Shown here one piece after another: positions 25,427 through 34,186 of a stretch of 64,000 nt of DNA. The position numbers and the translations under genes are program-made. The notes under the pieces are model-generated. The model worked only from the letters and a program-made list of their open reading frames with translations, did no database searches and was not told the DNA's origin. Positions within the stretch are counted from its first letter, which is position 1. Each line of letters starts with the position of its first letter. The DNA comes from Burkholderia sp. Ac-20365 (GTDB lineage Bacteria; Pseudomonadota; Gammaproteobacteria; Burkholderiales; Burkholderiaceae): contig NZ_JAAGPI010000038.1 of NCBI RefSeq assembly GCF_017104715.1, forward strand, positions 23,574-87,573, in the 5' to 3' direction.

Positions 25427-26755
25427 ATGACTTCGCGCCCCGTGATCGACGACCTGTCGAACTTCTGGATGCCGTTCACCGCCAACCGTCAGTTCAAGGC
25501 TGCGCCGCGCCTGCTGGAATCGGCCAAAGGCATGTACTACCGCTCGACCGACGGTCGCGACGTGCTCGACGCATGCGCGGGCCTGTGGTGCGTGAACGCG
25601 GGTCACGGCCGTGACGAGATCGTCGCCGCCGTCCAGAAGCAGGCCGCGACGCTCGATTTCGCGCCGACCTTCCAGATGGGCCACCCGCTCGCGTTCGAAG
25701 CGGCGTCGAAAGTCGCGGAACTGATGCCCGAAGGGCTCGACCGCGTGTTCTTCACGAATTCCGGCTCCGAATCCGTCGACACCGCGTTGAAGATCGCGCT
25801 CGCCTACCACCGCGCGCGCGGCGAAGGCCAGCGCACGCGCCTGATCGGCCGTGAGCGCGGCTATCACGGCGTGGGCTTCGGCGGCATTTCGGTTGGCGGC
25901 ATTGCGCCGAACCGCAAGACGTTCTCGGGCGCGCTGCTGCCGTCCATCGATCACCTGCCGCACACGCACAACCTCGAACACAACGCGTTCTCGAAGGGCC
26001 AGCCGGCCTGGGGCGCGCATCTCGCCGAGGAACTGGAGCGCATCGTCGCGCTGCACGATGCGTCGACGATCGCCGCCGTGATCGTCGAGCCGGTTGCCGG
26101 TTCGACGGGCGTACTGATCCCGCCGCAAGGCTACCTGCAGAAGCTGCGCGATATCTGCACGAAGCACGGCATCCTGCTGATTTTCGACGAAGTGATCACG
26201 GGCTTCGGCCGCCTCGGCGCGGCGACCGCCAGCGAGTATTTCGGCGTGAAGCCCGATCTGCTGACGATGGCCAAGGCGATCAACAACGCATCGGTGCCGA
26301 TGGGTGCCGTCGCGGCGAGCCGCACGGTGCACGACACGATCGTCAACGCCGGCGCGCAAGGCGCAATCGAGCTGTTCCATGGCTATACGTACTCGGCGCA
26401 CCCGCTCGCGGCCGCCGCGTGCGTCGCGACGCTTGATCTGTACCGCAGCGAAGGCCTGTTCGAGCGCGCGGCTGCGATGGCGCCGAAGTTCGAAGCCGCC
26501 GCTCACGCGCTGCGCGATGCGAAGCATGTGAAGGACGTCCGCAACCTCGGCATGGTGGCGGGTATCGAACTCGAATCTCGCGACGGCGCGCCGGGCGCGC
26601 GTGCGTACGAGGCGTTCGTCAAGTGCTTCGAAGCGGGCGTGCTGATCCGCTTCACGGGCGATATCCTCGCGTTCTCGCCGCCGCTGATCATCGACGAAGC
26701 GCAGATCGATCAGGTCTTCCAGACGGTGCGCAACGCACTGGCTTCGATTCAGTAA
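25427..26755 (+). CDS. Class III omega-aminotransferase, beta-alanine:pyruvate type
   Basis: 442 residues. The class III pattern is complete: SNFWMPFTANRQFKAAPRL at the N-terminus, NSGSESVDTALKIA near 108, the cofactor Asp in IFDEVITGFGRLG, and Lys283 (MAKAINNASVP) for PLP. The N-terminal WMPFTANR motif is typical of beta-alanine:pyruvate transaminases, which give malonic semialdehyde and alanine. The usual partner, methylmalonate-semialdehyde dehydrogenase, is not next to it. AGGAG lies 9 bases upstream. Confidence 0.9.
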   Translation: MTSRPVIDDLSNFWMPFTANRQFKAAPRLLESAKGMYYRSTDGRDVLDACAGLWCVNAGHGRDEIVAAVQKQAATLDFAPTFQMGHPLAFEAASKVAELMPEGLDRVFFTNSGSESVDTALKIALAYHRARGEGQRTRLIGRERGYHGVGFGGISVGGIAPNRKTFSGALLPSIDHLPHTHNLEHNAFSKGQPAWGAHLAEELERIVALHDASTIAAVIVEPVAGSTGVLIPPQGYLQKLRDICTKHGILLIFDEVITGFGRLGAATASEYFGVKPDLLTMAKAINNASVPMGAVAASRTVHDTIVNAGAQGAIELFHGYTYSAHPLAAAACVATLDLYRSEGLFERAAAMAPKFEAAAHALRDAKHVKDVRNLGMVAGIELESRDGAPGARAYEAFVKCFEAGVLIRFTGDILAFSPPLIIDEAQIDQVFQTVRNALASIQ

Positions 26756-26767
26756 GTTCTGTTTGAT

Positions 26768-26791
26768 GCACCGCTGCGCCCGCAGCGGTGC
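26768..26791 (+). terminator. Perfect hairpin after the aminotransferase gene
   Basis: Arms GCACCGCTGCG and CGCAGCGGTGC (11 bases) surround two bases, 12 bases past the stop. There is no T-tract, so it may be an RNA 3'-end stabiliser or a weak terminator. The next 250 bases to 27045 show nothing else clear. Confidence 0.5.
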
Positions 26792-27045
26792 TCCCCGCCA
26801 GTCTTCAATGATGCGCACGCGCGGTCCGCGTGTGCGCAGCCTTCTTCACGGCAGTTCACCGCCCGCCCCATCCGCTATCCCGCTTCGACACGGCTTCGGC
26901 CACGCGCGAGCGCTTCTCCATCGATTCGCACTGCGTTGCAGTAACGCTGCACGCGGATCCGAAGTGCAACGAAAGGTGCGCGATACACCGATAGCGTCTA
27001 TGGTTTACGTCAAAGACCGGTGATCGAACCGTCAGGAGACGCCTT

Positions 27046-27297
27046 ATGAATACGCAGACAGTCAGAGCGGGCGCACATATAGAAGGCATTCACTGGGTCG
27101 CGGAGTACGCGGAAACGATGCACGAGATCCGCATTTTCCGCGAAGGCCAGGAAGTGGACGTGCACAATGCGCCGTCTACGCTTTTCGGCGACGAAGAGAA
27201 CGCCGGTTCGAAAAGCTGCGCGGACCATCGCGCGGCGGAAGCGGCCGTGCTCGCGTATCTGCGTCATTTCGTGGCCGAGCACGACGCAGAAGAGTGA
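27046..27297 (+). CDS. Small soluble protein, unknown function
   Basis: 83 residues, acidic, with HWVAEYAETMHEIRIFREGQEVDVH and a C-terminal helix ADHRAAEAAVLAYLRHFV. No known domain. A ribosome site AGGAG lies nine bases before the ATG, and a strong terminator follows, which supports a real single-gene unit. Confidence 0.6.
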   Translation: MNTQTVRAGAHIEGIHWVAEYAETMHEIRIFREGQEVDVHNAPSTLFGDEENAGSKSCADHRAAEAAVLAYLRHFVAEHDAEE

Positions 27298-27320
27298 TGA
27301 CCCGCGCGGCCTGAAAAGTA

Positions 27321-27346
27321 AAAGGCCAGCCGTACGGCTGGCCTTT
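27321..27346. terminator. Bidirectional terminator
   Basis: A 26-base perfect palindrome (AAAGGCCAGCCGT and its complement) ending in TTT on both strands lies between two convergent genes, 23 bases from each stop. Confidence 0.85.
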
Positions 27347-27369
27347 GGCATGCGTCCGTTACAGCGAAA

Positions 27370-28590
27370 TCAGTCTGCGGGACGCAGTTTCTTCACTTCG
27401 GCGTCGGACGGCTGCACGCTCGCGCCATCGATATAACGATACGACGTCATCACGCCCTTGCCGTCCTTGAGCGCCGTCACGCCGACGAACGCGCCCATCG
27501 TGGACTGGTTGTCCTGCGGGCGATAGGTGATCGGCCCGAACGGCGTATCGACATTCAAGCCCTTGAACGCGGCCGCGAGCTTGTCGGGATCGGTCGAACC
27601 TGCCTTTTTGATGCCATTCGCGATCGACATCAGCGCCGCATAGCCGACCACCGAGCCGAGGCGCGGATAGTCGTGATACTTCGCTTCGTAGTCGGCGACG
27701 AACTTCTTGTTGGCGGGGGTATCGACGGAATACCACGGATAGCCCGTCACGATCCAGCCGACAGGCGCTTCTGCGCCGAGCGTGTCGAGATAATCGGGCT
27801 CGCCGGTCAGCAGCGAGACGACGCTGCGGTCCTTGAAGAGGCCGCGCGTATTGCCCTCACGCACGAACTTGCCGAGGTCCGCGCTGAACAGCACGTTGAA
27901 GATGGCGTCGGGTTTCGCGTCGGCGAGTGCCTGCACGGTCGAGCCGGCGTCGAGGTTGCCGAGCGGCGTGGCCTGTTCGGTGACGAACTCGACGTCGGGC
28001 TGCGCGGCCTTCAGCAGCTTCTTGAAGGTCGCGGCTGCCGACTGGCCGTATTCATAGTTCGGATAGACGAGCGCCCAGCGTTTCTTGTGCAGCTTCGCGG
28101 CTTCGGGGACGAGCATCGCGACCTGCATGTAGGTGGACGGACGCAGACGGTACGTGTACTTGTTGCCATCGGCCCAGACGATCTTGTCGGTGAGCGGTTC
28201 GGCGGCGAGGAAGAACATGCGCTTCTGCTTCGCGAAGTCGGTCAGCGCGAGACCTGTGTTAGACAGATAGCCGCCGAATAGCAGTTGCACCTGCTCGCGC
28301 GCGATCAGTTCTTGCGCGACGCGGATTGTGTCGCCGGGGTTAGCGTTGTCGTCACGCGAGACGACTTCGAGTTTTTTGCCTAGCACGCCGCCGGCTGCGT
28401 TGACCTGATCGAGTGCGAGGTTCCAGCCGTTTTTGTACGGCATGAGGAATGCCGGTTGCGCTTTGTAGCTGTTGATTTCGCCGATTTTTATGGTTTGTTG
28501 CGCGGATGCGCTGTTTGCTGTTAGCGATAGTGTCGCTGTGACAGCCAGTGAAGCCGCTATGCGGAAAGTCCATGCTGCGCGCGAGGTCAT
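27370..28590 (-). CDS. ABC transporter substrate-binding protein, branched-chain amino-acid (HAAT) family
   Basis: 406 residues. Signal peptide about 1-29 (AASLAVTATLSLTANSASAQ), then the type I periplasmic-binding fold: IKIGEINSYKAQPAFLMPYKNGWNLALDQVNAAGGVLGKKLEVV. Members bind branched-chain amino acids, urea, amides or aromatic acids. GGGAG lies before the ATG. It is separated from livF by the first nested palindrome and is the last gene of the leftward pca-liv run, so an aromatic ligand is a reasonable inference. Confidence 0.9.
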   Translation of the reverse strand: MTSRAAWTFRIAASLAVTATLSLTANSASAQQTIKIGEINSYKAQPAFLMPYKNGWNLALDQVNAAGGVLGKKLEVVSRDDNANPGDTIRVAQELIAREQVQLLFGGYLSNTGLALTDFAKQKRMFFLAAEPLTDKIVWADGNKYTYRLRPSTYMQVAMLVPEAAKLHKKRWALVYPNYEYGQSAAATFKKLLKAAQPDVEFVTEQATPLGNLDAGSTVQALADAKPDAIFNVLFSADLGKFVREGNTRGLFKDRSVVSLLTGEPDYLDTLGAEAPVGWIVTGYPWYSVDTPANKKFVADYEAKYHDYPRLGSVVGYAALMSIANGIKKAGSTDPDKLAAAFKGLNVDTPFGPITYRPQDNQSTMGAFVGVTALKDGKGVMTSYRYIDGASVQPSDAEVKKLRPAD

Positions 28591-28697
28591 GCGTTGCTCC
28601 CTTTGTTCTCGGTTTGCTGGCGCTGACCGCGCCGCGTGAAGTGTGCATCGTAACGGTTCTGGGTTTTTTTGTGTCTTGGTTTGGTTTGGTTTTCGCT

Positions 28698-28746
28698 GGT
28701 GTGTTTTTCCTGGGTTTGCGCAGGTGTGTTTTTCCTGGGTTTGCGC
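28698..28746. repeat. Tandem 25-bp duplication
   Basis: Two copies of a 24-base unit (GGTGTGTTTTTCCTGGGTTT plus GCGC) at 28698-28721 and 28723-28746, identical, with a one-base spacer. They adjoin the left edge of palindrome copy A. Confidence 0.85.
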
Positions 28747-29440
28747 TGGCATCCGCGGTTTGGCTTGCCCGCTTCACGCGTCGCCCCTGTGCGGGGCGGC
28801 ACTTACTTTCTTTGCCGCCGCAAAGAAAGTAAGCAAAGAAAGCGGGCTAACACCGCCCGTTCTAGTTCTTGCCTGAGGGCCCCCAGCAGTTCCTCCGCTT
28901 CACACGGCGTTCTGCCATTCAATGCCCGTTGCCAACGCTCCGAATAGGCGCCTCACCCGCGTCAATCACCCGTAGCGCAACCAGCGGCAGCGAATGGTTA
29001 ATGCCGCCCAGGTGGCAAACTGTGTGTCGGTCGTAGTGCTTCACACGTCGGCGCTCTTACGACACCGATCGTGCTTTTCTGTCCGGAGTGAAACGTGTAT
29101 GGCGCGAAAGCCGACACACAGTTTGCCGCTATAGAACGTGTGAGATTTGATCGCGTGTGTGGCGACGCGGGAGTGTGAAGTGGGTGAGGCGCTCAATAAG
29201 AGCGTAGGCAACGGGCAGTGAAAGGCAGAGCGCCGTTTGAAGCGGAGGACCCGTTGGGGGCCCTCAGGCATGAACAAGTGCTGGCGGTGTTCAGCGGCTT
29301 TCTTTTGCCTACTTTTCTTTGCCGCGGCAAAGAAAAGTAGGTGCCGCCCCGCACAGGGGCGACGCGTGAAGCAGGCAAGACAAAACGCGGATGCCAGCGA
29401 AAACAAAAGCAAACCACAACAGCGTCGCAAGACAAGCCAA
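28738..29440. repeat. Nested palindromic element, copy A (about 0.7 kb)
   Basis: The stretch from about 28738 to 29440 is an imperfect inverted repeat along its whole length: its left and right halves are homologous in opposite orientation. Inner arms of 17 bases pair perfectly (29014-29030 with 29111-29127). Local hairpins are very strong: 28802-28833 (14-base arms, 4-base loop) and 29308-29341 (16-base arms, 2-base loop). The GGCAAACTGTGTGT core, the CTGAGGGCCCCC block and the CCCCTGTGCGGGG block each recur once per half. No plausible protein is encoded. A related copy is at 33065-33793. It lies between livF and the binding-protein gene. Confidence 0.9.
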
Positions 29441-29529
29441 CGCACGTGCCACACAGGGACAACACTAGCAAACCAATAACATCACGCGGATGCCAGCAAA
29501 AACCAACCCCAAACTCAACCCCTACCCCA

Positions 29530-30243
29530 TCAAACCCCCAAATACGTACGCCGCAGCGCCTCATCCCCAACAAGCTCAGCCATCGCGCCATCAAACCTTA
29601 TCTGCCCTTTCTCAAGCACATAAGCCCGATCACAAACAAGCTCAGCGAAATGCACATTCTGCTCGGAGAGCAAAATCGCCAACCCTTCCCGCTTGAGCTC
29701 AAGAATCATATTTGCCATCTGCTCGACGATCACCGGCGCAACACCCTCAGAAGGCTCGTCGAGCAAGACAAGATATGGATTCCCCATCAACGTCCGCGAC
29801 ACCGTCAGCATCTGCTGCTCGCCGCCGCTCATCTGCCCGCCCATTCGCTTCGGCATCTCGCCGAGATTCGGAAACAGCTTGAAGAGTTTTTCGGGCGTCC
29901 AGGAAGGCGCGCCTTCACGTACCGGCTGACGCCCGGTATCGAGATTCTCCAGCACCGTAAGCCCAGTGAACACACGACGATCCTCGGGCACGTAACCCAG
30001 CCCCATCCGCGCAATCCGATGCGGCTGCAACGCGGAAATATCGACGCCGTTGAAATGAAGCACACCCTCACGGCGCGGCATCAATCCCATGATCGACTTC
30101 ATCGTCGTCGATTTGCCCGCGCCGCTGCGACCCATCAACGCAACGACTTCGCCACGCCCGACTTCAAGGCTCACGTCGAAGAGAATTTGCGCGCGGCCAT
30201 AGAACGCATTCAAGCCGTCAATCTTCAGCAACGGTGCGTTCAT
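29530..30243 (-). CDS. livF: LivF-type ABC ATPase
   Basis: 237 residues. Walker A GRSGAGKST at 38-46, Q-loop and signature MSGGEQQ near 140, Walker B YLVLLDEP, and the D-loop/H-switch region of branched-chain-type ATPases. Its start overlaps the livG stop by four bases (ATGA), showing translational coupling. It pairs with LivG as one of the two ATPases of the importer. Confidence 0.93.
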   Translation of the reverse strand: MNAPLLKIDGLNAFYGRAQILFDVSLEVGRGEVVALMGRSGAGKSTTMKSIMGLMPRREGVLHFNGVDISALQPHRIARMGLGYVPEDRRVFTGLTVLENLDTGRQPVREGAPSWTPEKLFKLFPNLGEMPKRMGGQMSGGEQQMLTVSRTLMGNPYLVLLDEPSEGVAPVIVEQMANMILELKREGLAILLSEQNVHFAELVCDRAYVLEKGQIRFDGAMAELVGDEALRRTYLGV

Positions 30244-31046
30244 GCGCGCGGCTCCGTTTGTGTCGCGCCGTCGTCGCGCGAAAGTGCCGCGCGCGGCTGG
30301 AACGTCTTGCCCGTGCCGAAGTAGACAGCCTGTACGTTGGCGTCGGCGCGTATCGCGTCGGCGTCGCCCTGCGCGATCAGCTTGCCGCGCGCAAGCACGA
30401 TGATGCGATCCGCACTGGAAAACACGACGTCCATGCTGTGCTCCGTAAACAACACGCCGATGTTGCGTTCAAGCGAAAGACGCCTCGTCAACGCCATCAA
30501 CTCGGTACGCTCCTTCGGCGCCATGCCCGCCGTCGGCTCATCCATCAGCAACAGCTTCGGGCGGTTGGCAAGCGCAATCGCCATTTCGACGCGCTTCACA
30601 TCGCCATACGCAAGCACACTGCACGCGCGCTGCGCATGCGTGGCCATGCCGACCTGTTCGAGTAGCGCAAGCGCTTCGTCTGCGAAGTGGGATGCTGCCC
30701 GCTTCCACAAACCGTATAGACGCTTTTCGCGCGACACGAGCGCCATCTGCACGTTTTCGAGCACCGTCATCGAGTTAAAGGTCGCCGCGACCTGAAACGT
30801 GCGGCCGACGCCGCGCCGCCAGATATCGCGCGGACGCATGCCGACCAGTTCGTGTCCGTCGAGCATCACCGAGCCATGCGTCGGACGCAGTTGTCCATTG
30901 AGGATGTTGAAGCATGTCGATTTGCCCGCGCCGTTCGGGCCGATCAATGCAAGCAGTTCGCCGGGTTTTACGTCGAAAGAAACATCGTCGACGGCTTTCA
31001 CGCCGCCAAACGACATCGACAGATTCGATACACGCAGAAGGCTCAT
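30240..31046 (-). CDS. livG: LivG-type ABC ATPase
   Basis: 268 residues. Walker A GPNGAGKST at 36-44, Walker B LLLMDEP, and the LivG-typical signature LAYGD in place of LSGGQ. The last 20 residues beyond the family end are a polar tail. The start overlaps the permease stop by four bases. Second ATPase subunit of the HAAT importer. Confidence 0.93.
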   Translation of the reverse strand: MSLLRVSNLSMSFGGVKAVDDVSFDVKPGELLALIGPNGAGKSTCFNILNGQLRPTHGSVMLDGHELVGMRPRDIWRRGVGRTFQVAATFNSMTVLENVQMALVSREKRLYGLWKRAASHFADEALALLEQVGMATHAQRACSVLAYGDVKRVEMAIALANRPKLLLMDEPTAGMAPKERTELMALTRRLSLERNIGVLFTEHSMDVVFSSADRIIVLARGKLIAQGDADAIRADANVQAVYFGTGKTFQPRAALSRDDGATQTEPRA

Positions 31047-32947
31047 CGACCGGCCTCCGTGGCGTCTCTATCGTTACGCTCGAAACGCTCGCGCACGAAG
31101 CCAACGATCCCCTGCGGAAACGCAATCACGAGCAGCAGGATCGCGATGCCGAGCAGCGCCTGCCAGTAGTCGGTCTGTCGCGCGACTGTGTCCTGCAACC
31201 ACGTGAACAGCGCCGCGCCCGCAACAGGGCCCGTCAACGTCTGGATGCCGCCGAGCAGCACCATCACGAGACCATCGACGGAACGGCTCACGCTGATCAC
31301 TTCCGGCGAAATCGTGCCTTTGGAAAAGGCATATAGCGAGCCGGCAAGACCGCAGAACAGCGACGCGATCACGAACGCAGCCCACTGCACGCGTTTCGTG
31401 TCGATGCCGATGGCTTCCGCGCGCAACGCCGAATCGCGCGACGCGCGCATCGCGTATCCAAGTGGCGAAAACAGTATGCGACGCAGCAGCCACACGCCAA
31501 GCACTGCGAACGCGAGCGTCAGATAGTAGTAGGCAACGGACGACGACAACCAGTTCGACGGCCACAACCCGAGAATGCCGTTACTGCCGCCTGTCACATC
31601 GTCCCATTGATACACGACCGACCAGACGATCTGCGCGAACGCAAGCGTGAGCATCGCGAGATACACGCCGGAAAGGCGCACGCAAAACCAGCCGAATACC
31701 AGCGCGCCAAGCACCGCGAGCAGCGGGCCGAGCACGAGCGCGGCTTCCATCGGCAGATCGAGCACTTTCAGGAAGAGTGCCGCGCCATACGCGCCGAGGC
31801 CGAAGTACGCGGCATGACCGAACGAATGCATGCCGCCCGGTCCCATGATGAAGTGCAGGCTCGCAGCGAACAGCACGGCGATCAGGATTTCGACGAGCAG
31901 CACGGGCACGTACGGAAACGCGCCCGCTGCGAGCGGCGCGAGGACAAGCCCGGCTAGCACGCACGCAGCGAGCCATTTGAGGCGCTTTCCCGCGAGCTGT
32001 AATGGCATGTCGGCGGGCGCGGATGCGCGAACAGTCGATGTCGGCCGCCCCAGCAATCCCCATGGCCGCACCACGAGCACGATGGCCATCACGACAAACT
32101 CTGCGACGAGCGTGAAGCGGCTCAACGAAAGGTCGATGCCGAACAGCGACACGTGTCCGATACCGATGCACAGCGCCTTGATCTCCGCGATCAGCAGCGC
32201 GGCGACGAAGGCGCCCGGAATCGAACCCATCCCGCCGACCACGACGACGACGAATGCATTGCCGATCGTTTCCAGATCGAGCGAGAGATTCGCCGACATG
32301 CGCGGCCCTTGAAGCGCGCCGCCCAGCCCTGCGAGAAACGCGCCGACGAAGAACACGCCCGTGAACAGCCATGCCTGATTGATGCCGAGCGCGCCGAGCA
32401 TCTCGCGGTCCTGCGTGGCTGCGCGCACGAGCGTGCCCCAGCGTGTGTGTGTAAGCGCGTACCAAAGCGCGAGCAGCACGAGCGGTCCGATTGCGATCAG
32501 CGCGATGTCCCATGTGGGCAACTGATGGCCGAGCAGCCCGACTGCACCGGACAGATGCGGTGCGCGCGGACCGAAAAGGTCCTGCGGTCCCCAGATTGCG
32601 AGCGCGGCGTCGCGGAAGATCAGGACGAGCGCGAATGTCGCGAGCAGATGGAAGAGTTCGGGGGCTTTGTAGATGCGCCTCAGCACGATGAACTCGACCA
32701 GTGCGCCGAGTATGCCGATTACGAGGGCTGAGGCCAGCATCGACAGCCAGAAACCCATCACGCTGCTTGTGCCGAAGCGGCTCGCGATGCTGTAGGCGAC
32801 GTAGATGCCCAGCATGTAGAACGAGCCGTGCGCGAAATTGACGATGCGTGTCACGCCGAAGATCAGCGACAGTCCCGCTGCTACCAGGAAGAGCGCCGAG
32901 GCGTCGGCGAGGCCGTTGATCAGCTGGACTAGCAGGTTGGAAAGCAT
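31043..32947 (-). CDS. Fused LivH-LivM permease of HAAT ABC transporter
   Basis: 634 residues. Residues about 1-290 match LivH (LINGLADASALFLVAAGLSLIFGVTRIVNFAHGSFYMLG and GGMGSIPGAFVAALLIAEI), and about 320-625 match LivM (LHFIMGPGGMHSFGHAAYFGLGAYGAA, then LLGGIQTLTGPVAGAALF). Normally these are two genes; here one frame covers both, with a hydrophilic joint near residues 300-320. Both permease halves therefore come from a single polypeptide. The start at 32947 begins exactly at the LivH domain; the frame stays open upstream into non-coding sequence. Confidence 0.92.
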   Translation of the reverse strand: MLSNLLVQLINGLADASALFLVAAGLSLIFGVTRIVNFAHGSFYMLGIYVAYSIASRFGTSSVMGFWLSMLASALVIGILGALVEFIVLRRIYKAPELFHLLATFALVLIFRDAALAIWGPQDLFGPRAPHLSGAVGLLGHQLPTWDIALIAIGPLVLLALWYALTHTRWGTLVRAATQDREMLGALGINQAWLFTGVFFVGAFLAGLGGALQGPRMSANLSLDLETIGNAFVVVVVGGMGSIPGAFVAALLIAEIKALCIGIGHVSLFGIDLSLSRFTLVAEFVVMAIVLVVRPWGLLGRPTSTVRASAPADMPLQLAGKRLKWLAACVLAGLVLAPLAAGAFPYVPVLLVEILIAVLFAASLHFIMGPGGMHSFGHAAYFGLGAYGAALFLKVLDLPMEAALVLGPLLAVLGALVFGWFCVRLSGVYLAMLTLAFAQIVWSVVYQWDDVTGGSNGILGLWPSNWLSSSVAYYYLTLAFAVLGVWLLRRILFSPLGYAMRASRDSALRAEAIGIDTKRVQWAAFVIASLFCGLAGSLYAFSKGTISPEVISVSRSVDGLVMVLLGGIQTLTGPVAGAALFTWLQDTVARQTDYWQALLGIAILLLVIAFPQGIVGFVRERFERNDRDATEAGR

Positions 32948-33064
32948 AGGTCTTTGCCTGCCGGCGGGGTTGGATTTGGTTTGTGATGGGCGACAGGTAT
33001 ACCCGAATTGTTTTGTTTTTGCAGGGGTTTTTTGCGCGTCCGCGGGGGCGGCATTTGGTTTGGC
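32948..33064. other. Spacer between the permease start and palindrome copy B
   Basis: 117 bases with a G/T-rich upper strand (runs of gttttttt). No promoter was recognised for the liv genes here, so they may be read through from pcaC or from a promoter inside the palindrome. Confidence 0.4.
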
Positions 33065-33793
33065 TTGTCTTGCGACGCTGGGGTGGTTTGCTTTTGCTTT
33101 CGCTGGCATCCGCGTTTTGTTATTGGTGCTTCAGGCGTTGCCCCTGTGCGGGGCGGCACTTACTTTCTTTGCCGCCGCAAAGAAAGTAAGCAAAGAAAGC
33201 GGGCTAACACCGCCCGCTCTTGACCTCCGCCTGAGGGCCCCCAACGGGTCCTCCGCTTCACACGGCGTTCTGCCATTCAGTGCCCGTTGCCAACGCTTTA
33301 AATAGGCGCCTCACCCACTTCACTCACCCGTAGCGCAGCTAGCGGCAGCGAATGGCTGCGGCCGCCCAGGTGGCAAACTGTGTGTAGGGCGTAGTGGTTC
33401 AGACGTCAGCGCTCTTACGACACCGATCGTGCTTTTCAGTCCGGAGTGGAGCGCGTACGCCGCGACAGCCTACACACAGTTTGCCGCCATAGAACGTGGG
33501 CGATGCGATCGCGCGTGTGGCGACGCGGGAGTGTGAAGCGGGTGAGGCGCTCGATAAGAGCGTTGGCAACGGGCAGTGAAAGGCAGGTTGCCGTTTGAAG
33601 CGGAGGACCCGTTGGGGGCCCTCAGGCAGGAACAAGAACGGGCGGTGTTCAGCGGCTTTCTTTTGCCTACTTTTCTTTGCCGCGGCAAAGAAAAGTAGGT
33701 GCCGCCCCGCACAGGGGCAACGCGTGAAGCAGGCAAAACAAAACGCGGATGCCAGCGACAACACAAGCAAACCAAACCAGCGTCGCAAGACAA
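33065..33793. repeat. Nested palindromic element, copy B (729 bp)
   Basis: Terminal 17-base arms (33065-33081 and 33777-33793) are perfectly complementary, and homology of the two halves continues inward to the core arms 33372-33388 and 33469-33485 (17 bases, perfect). Local hairpins lie at 33159-33190 and 33666-33699. Overall it closely resembles copy A along nearly all its length. It ends three bases before the pcaC stop codon. Two base differences from copy A occur as matched changes in both arms (see findings). Confidence 0.92.
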
Positions 33794-33796
33794 CCC

Positions 33797-34186
33797 TTAC
33801 TTCGCCTCCTCGTCCTGCTCCTTAAAAACCTTATCAGCCAGATGAAAAGCCGAGTTAGCCGCAGGCACACCACAGTAAATAGCAGTTTGCAAAAGCACCT
33901 CTTTAACCTGCTCGCGCGTAACCCCATTATTCCGCGCGGCGCGCAAATGCAACGCCAGCTCCTCGCTGCGATTAAGCGCCACCATCATCGCGATGGTCAA
34001 AAGGCTGCGCGTATGCCGCGGCAACCCTTCTCGAGTCCAGATCTCACCCCACGCATATCGCGTGATGAAGTTCTGAAACTCTTCCGTCACTTCCGTACGG
34101 TTCGCCAGCGACCGGTCCACGTGCGCATCGCCCAGCACCGCGCGGCGCACGCCCATTCCTGCTTCGTATCGTTGATCGTCGTTCAT
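33797..34186 (-). CDS. pcaC: 4-carboxymuconolactone decarboxylase
   Basis: 129 residues, the normal size. RYEAGMGVRRAVLGDAHVDRS at the N-terminus and the CMD core ITRYAWGEIWTREGLPRHTRSLLTIAMMVAL with EELALHLRAARNNGVT are diagnostic. It removes CO2 from 4-carboxymuconolactone to give 3-oxoadipate enol-lactone. It overlaps pcaD by four bases. The palindrome B ends three bases beyond its stop. Confidence 0.95.
   Translation of the reverse strand: MNDDQRYEAGMGVRRAVLGDAHVDRSLANRTEVTEEFQNFITRYAWGEIWTREGLPRHTRSLLTIAMMVALNRSEELALHLRAARNNGVTREQVKEVLLQTAIYCGVPAANSAFHLADKVFKEQDEEAK

Noticed and set aside
28548..29594. Several open frames of 70-140 codons within palindrome A (and likewise 32838-33927 in copy B)
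   Set aside because: They appear on both strands in mirrored form because the element is palindromic, have no ribosome sites, and encode repeat-derived Arg/Cys/Phe-rich strings; not real proteins.
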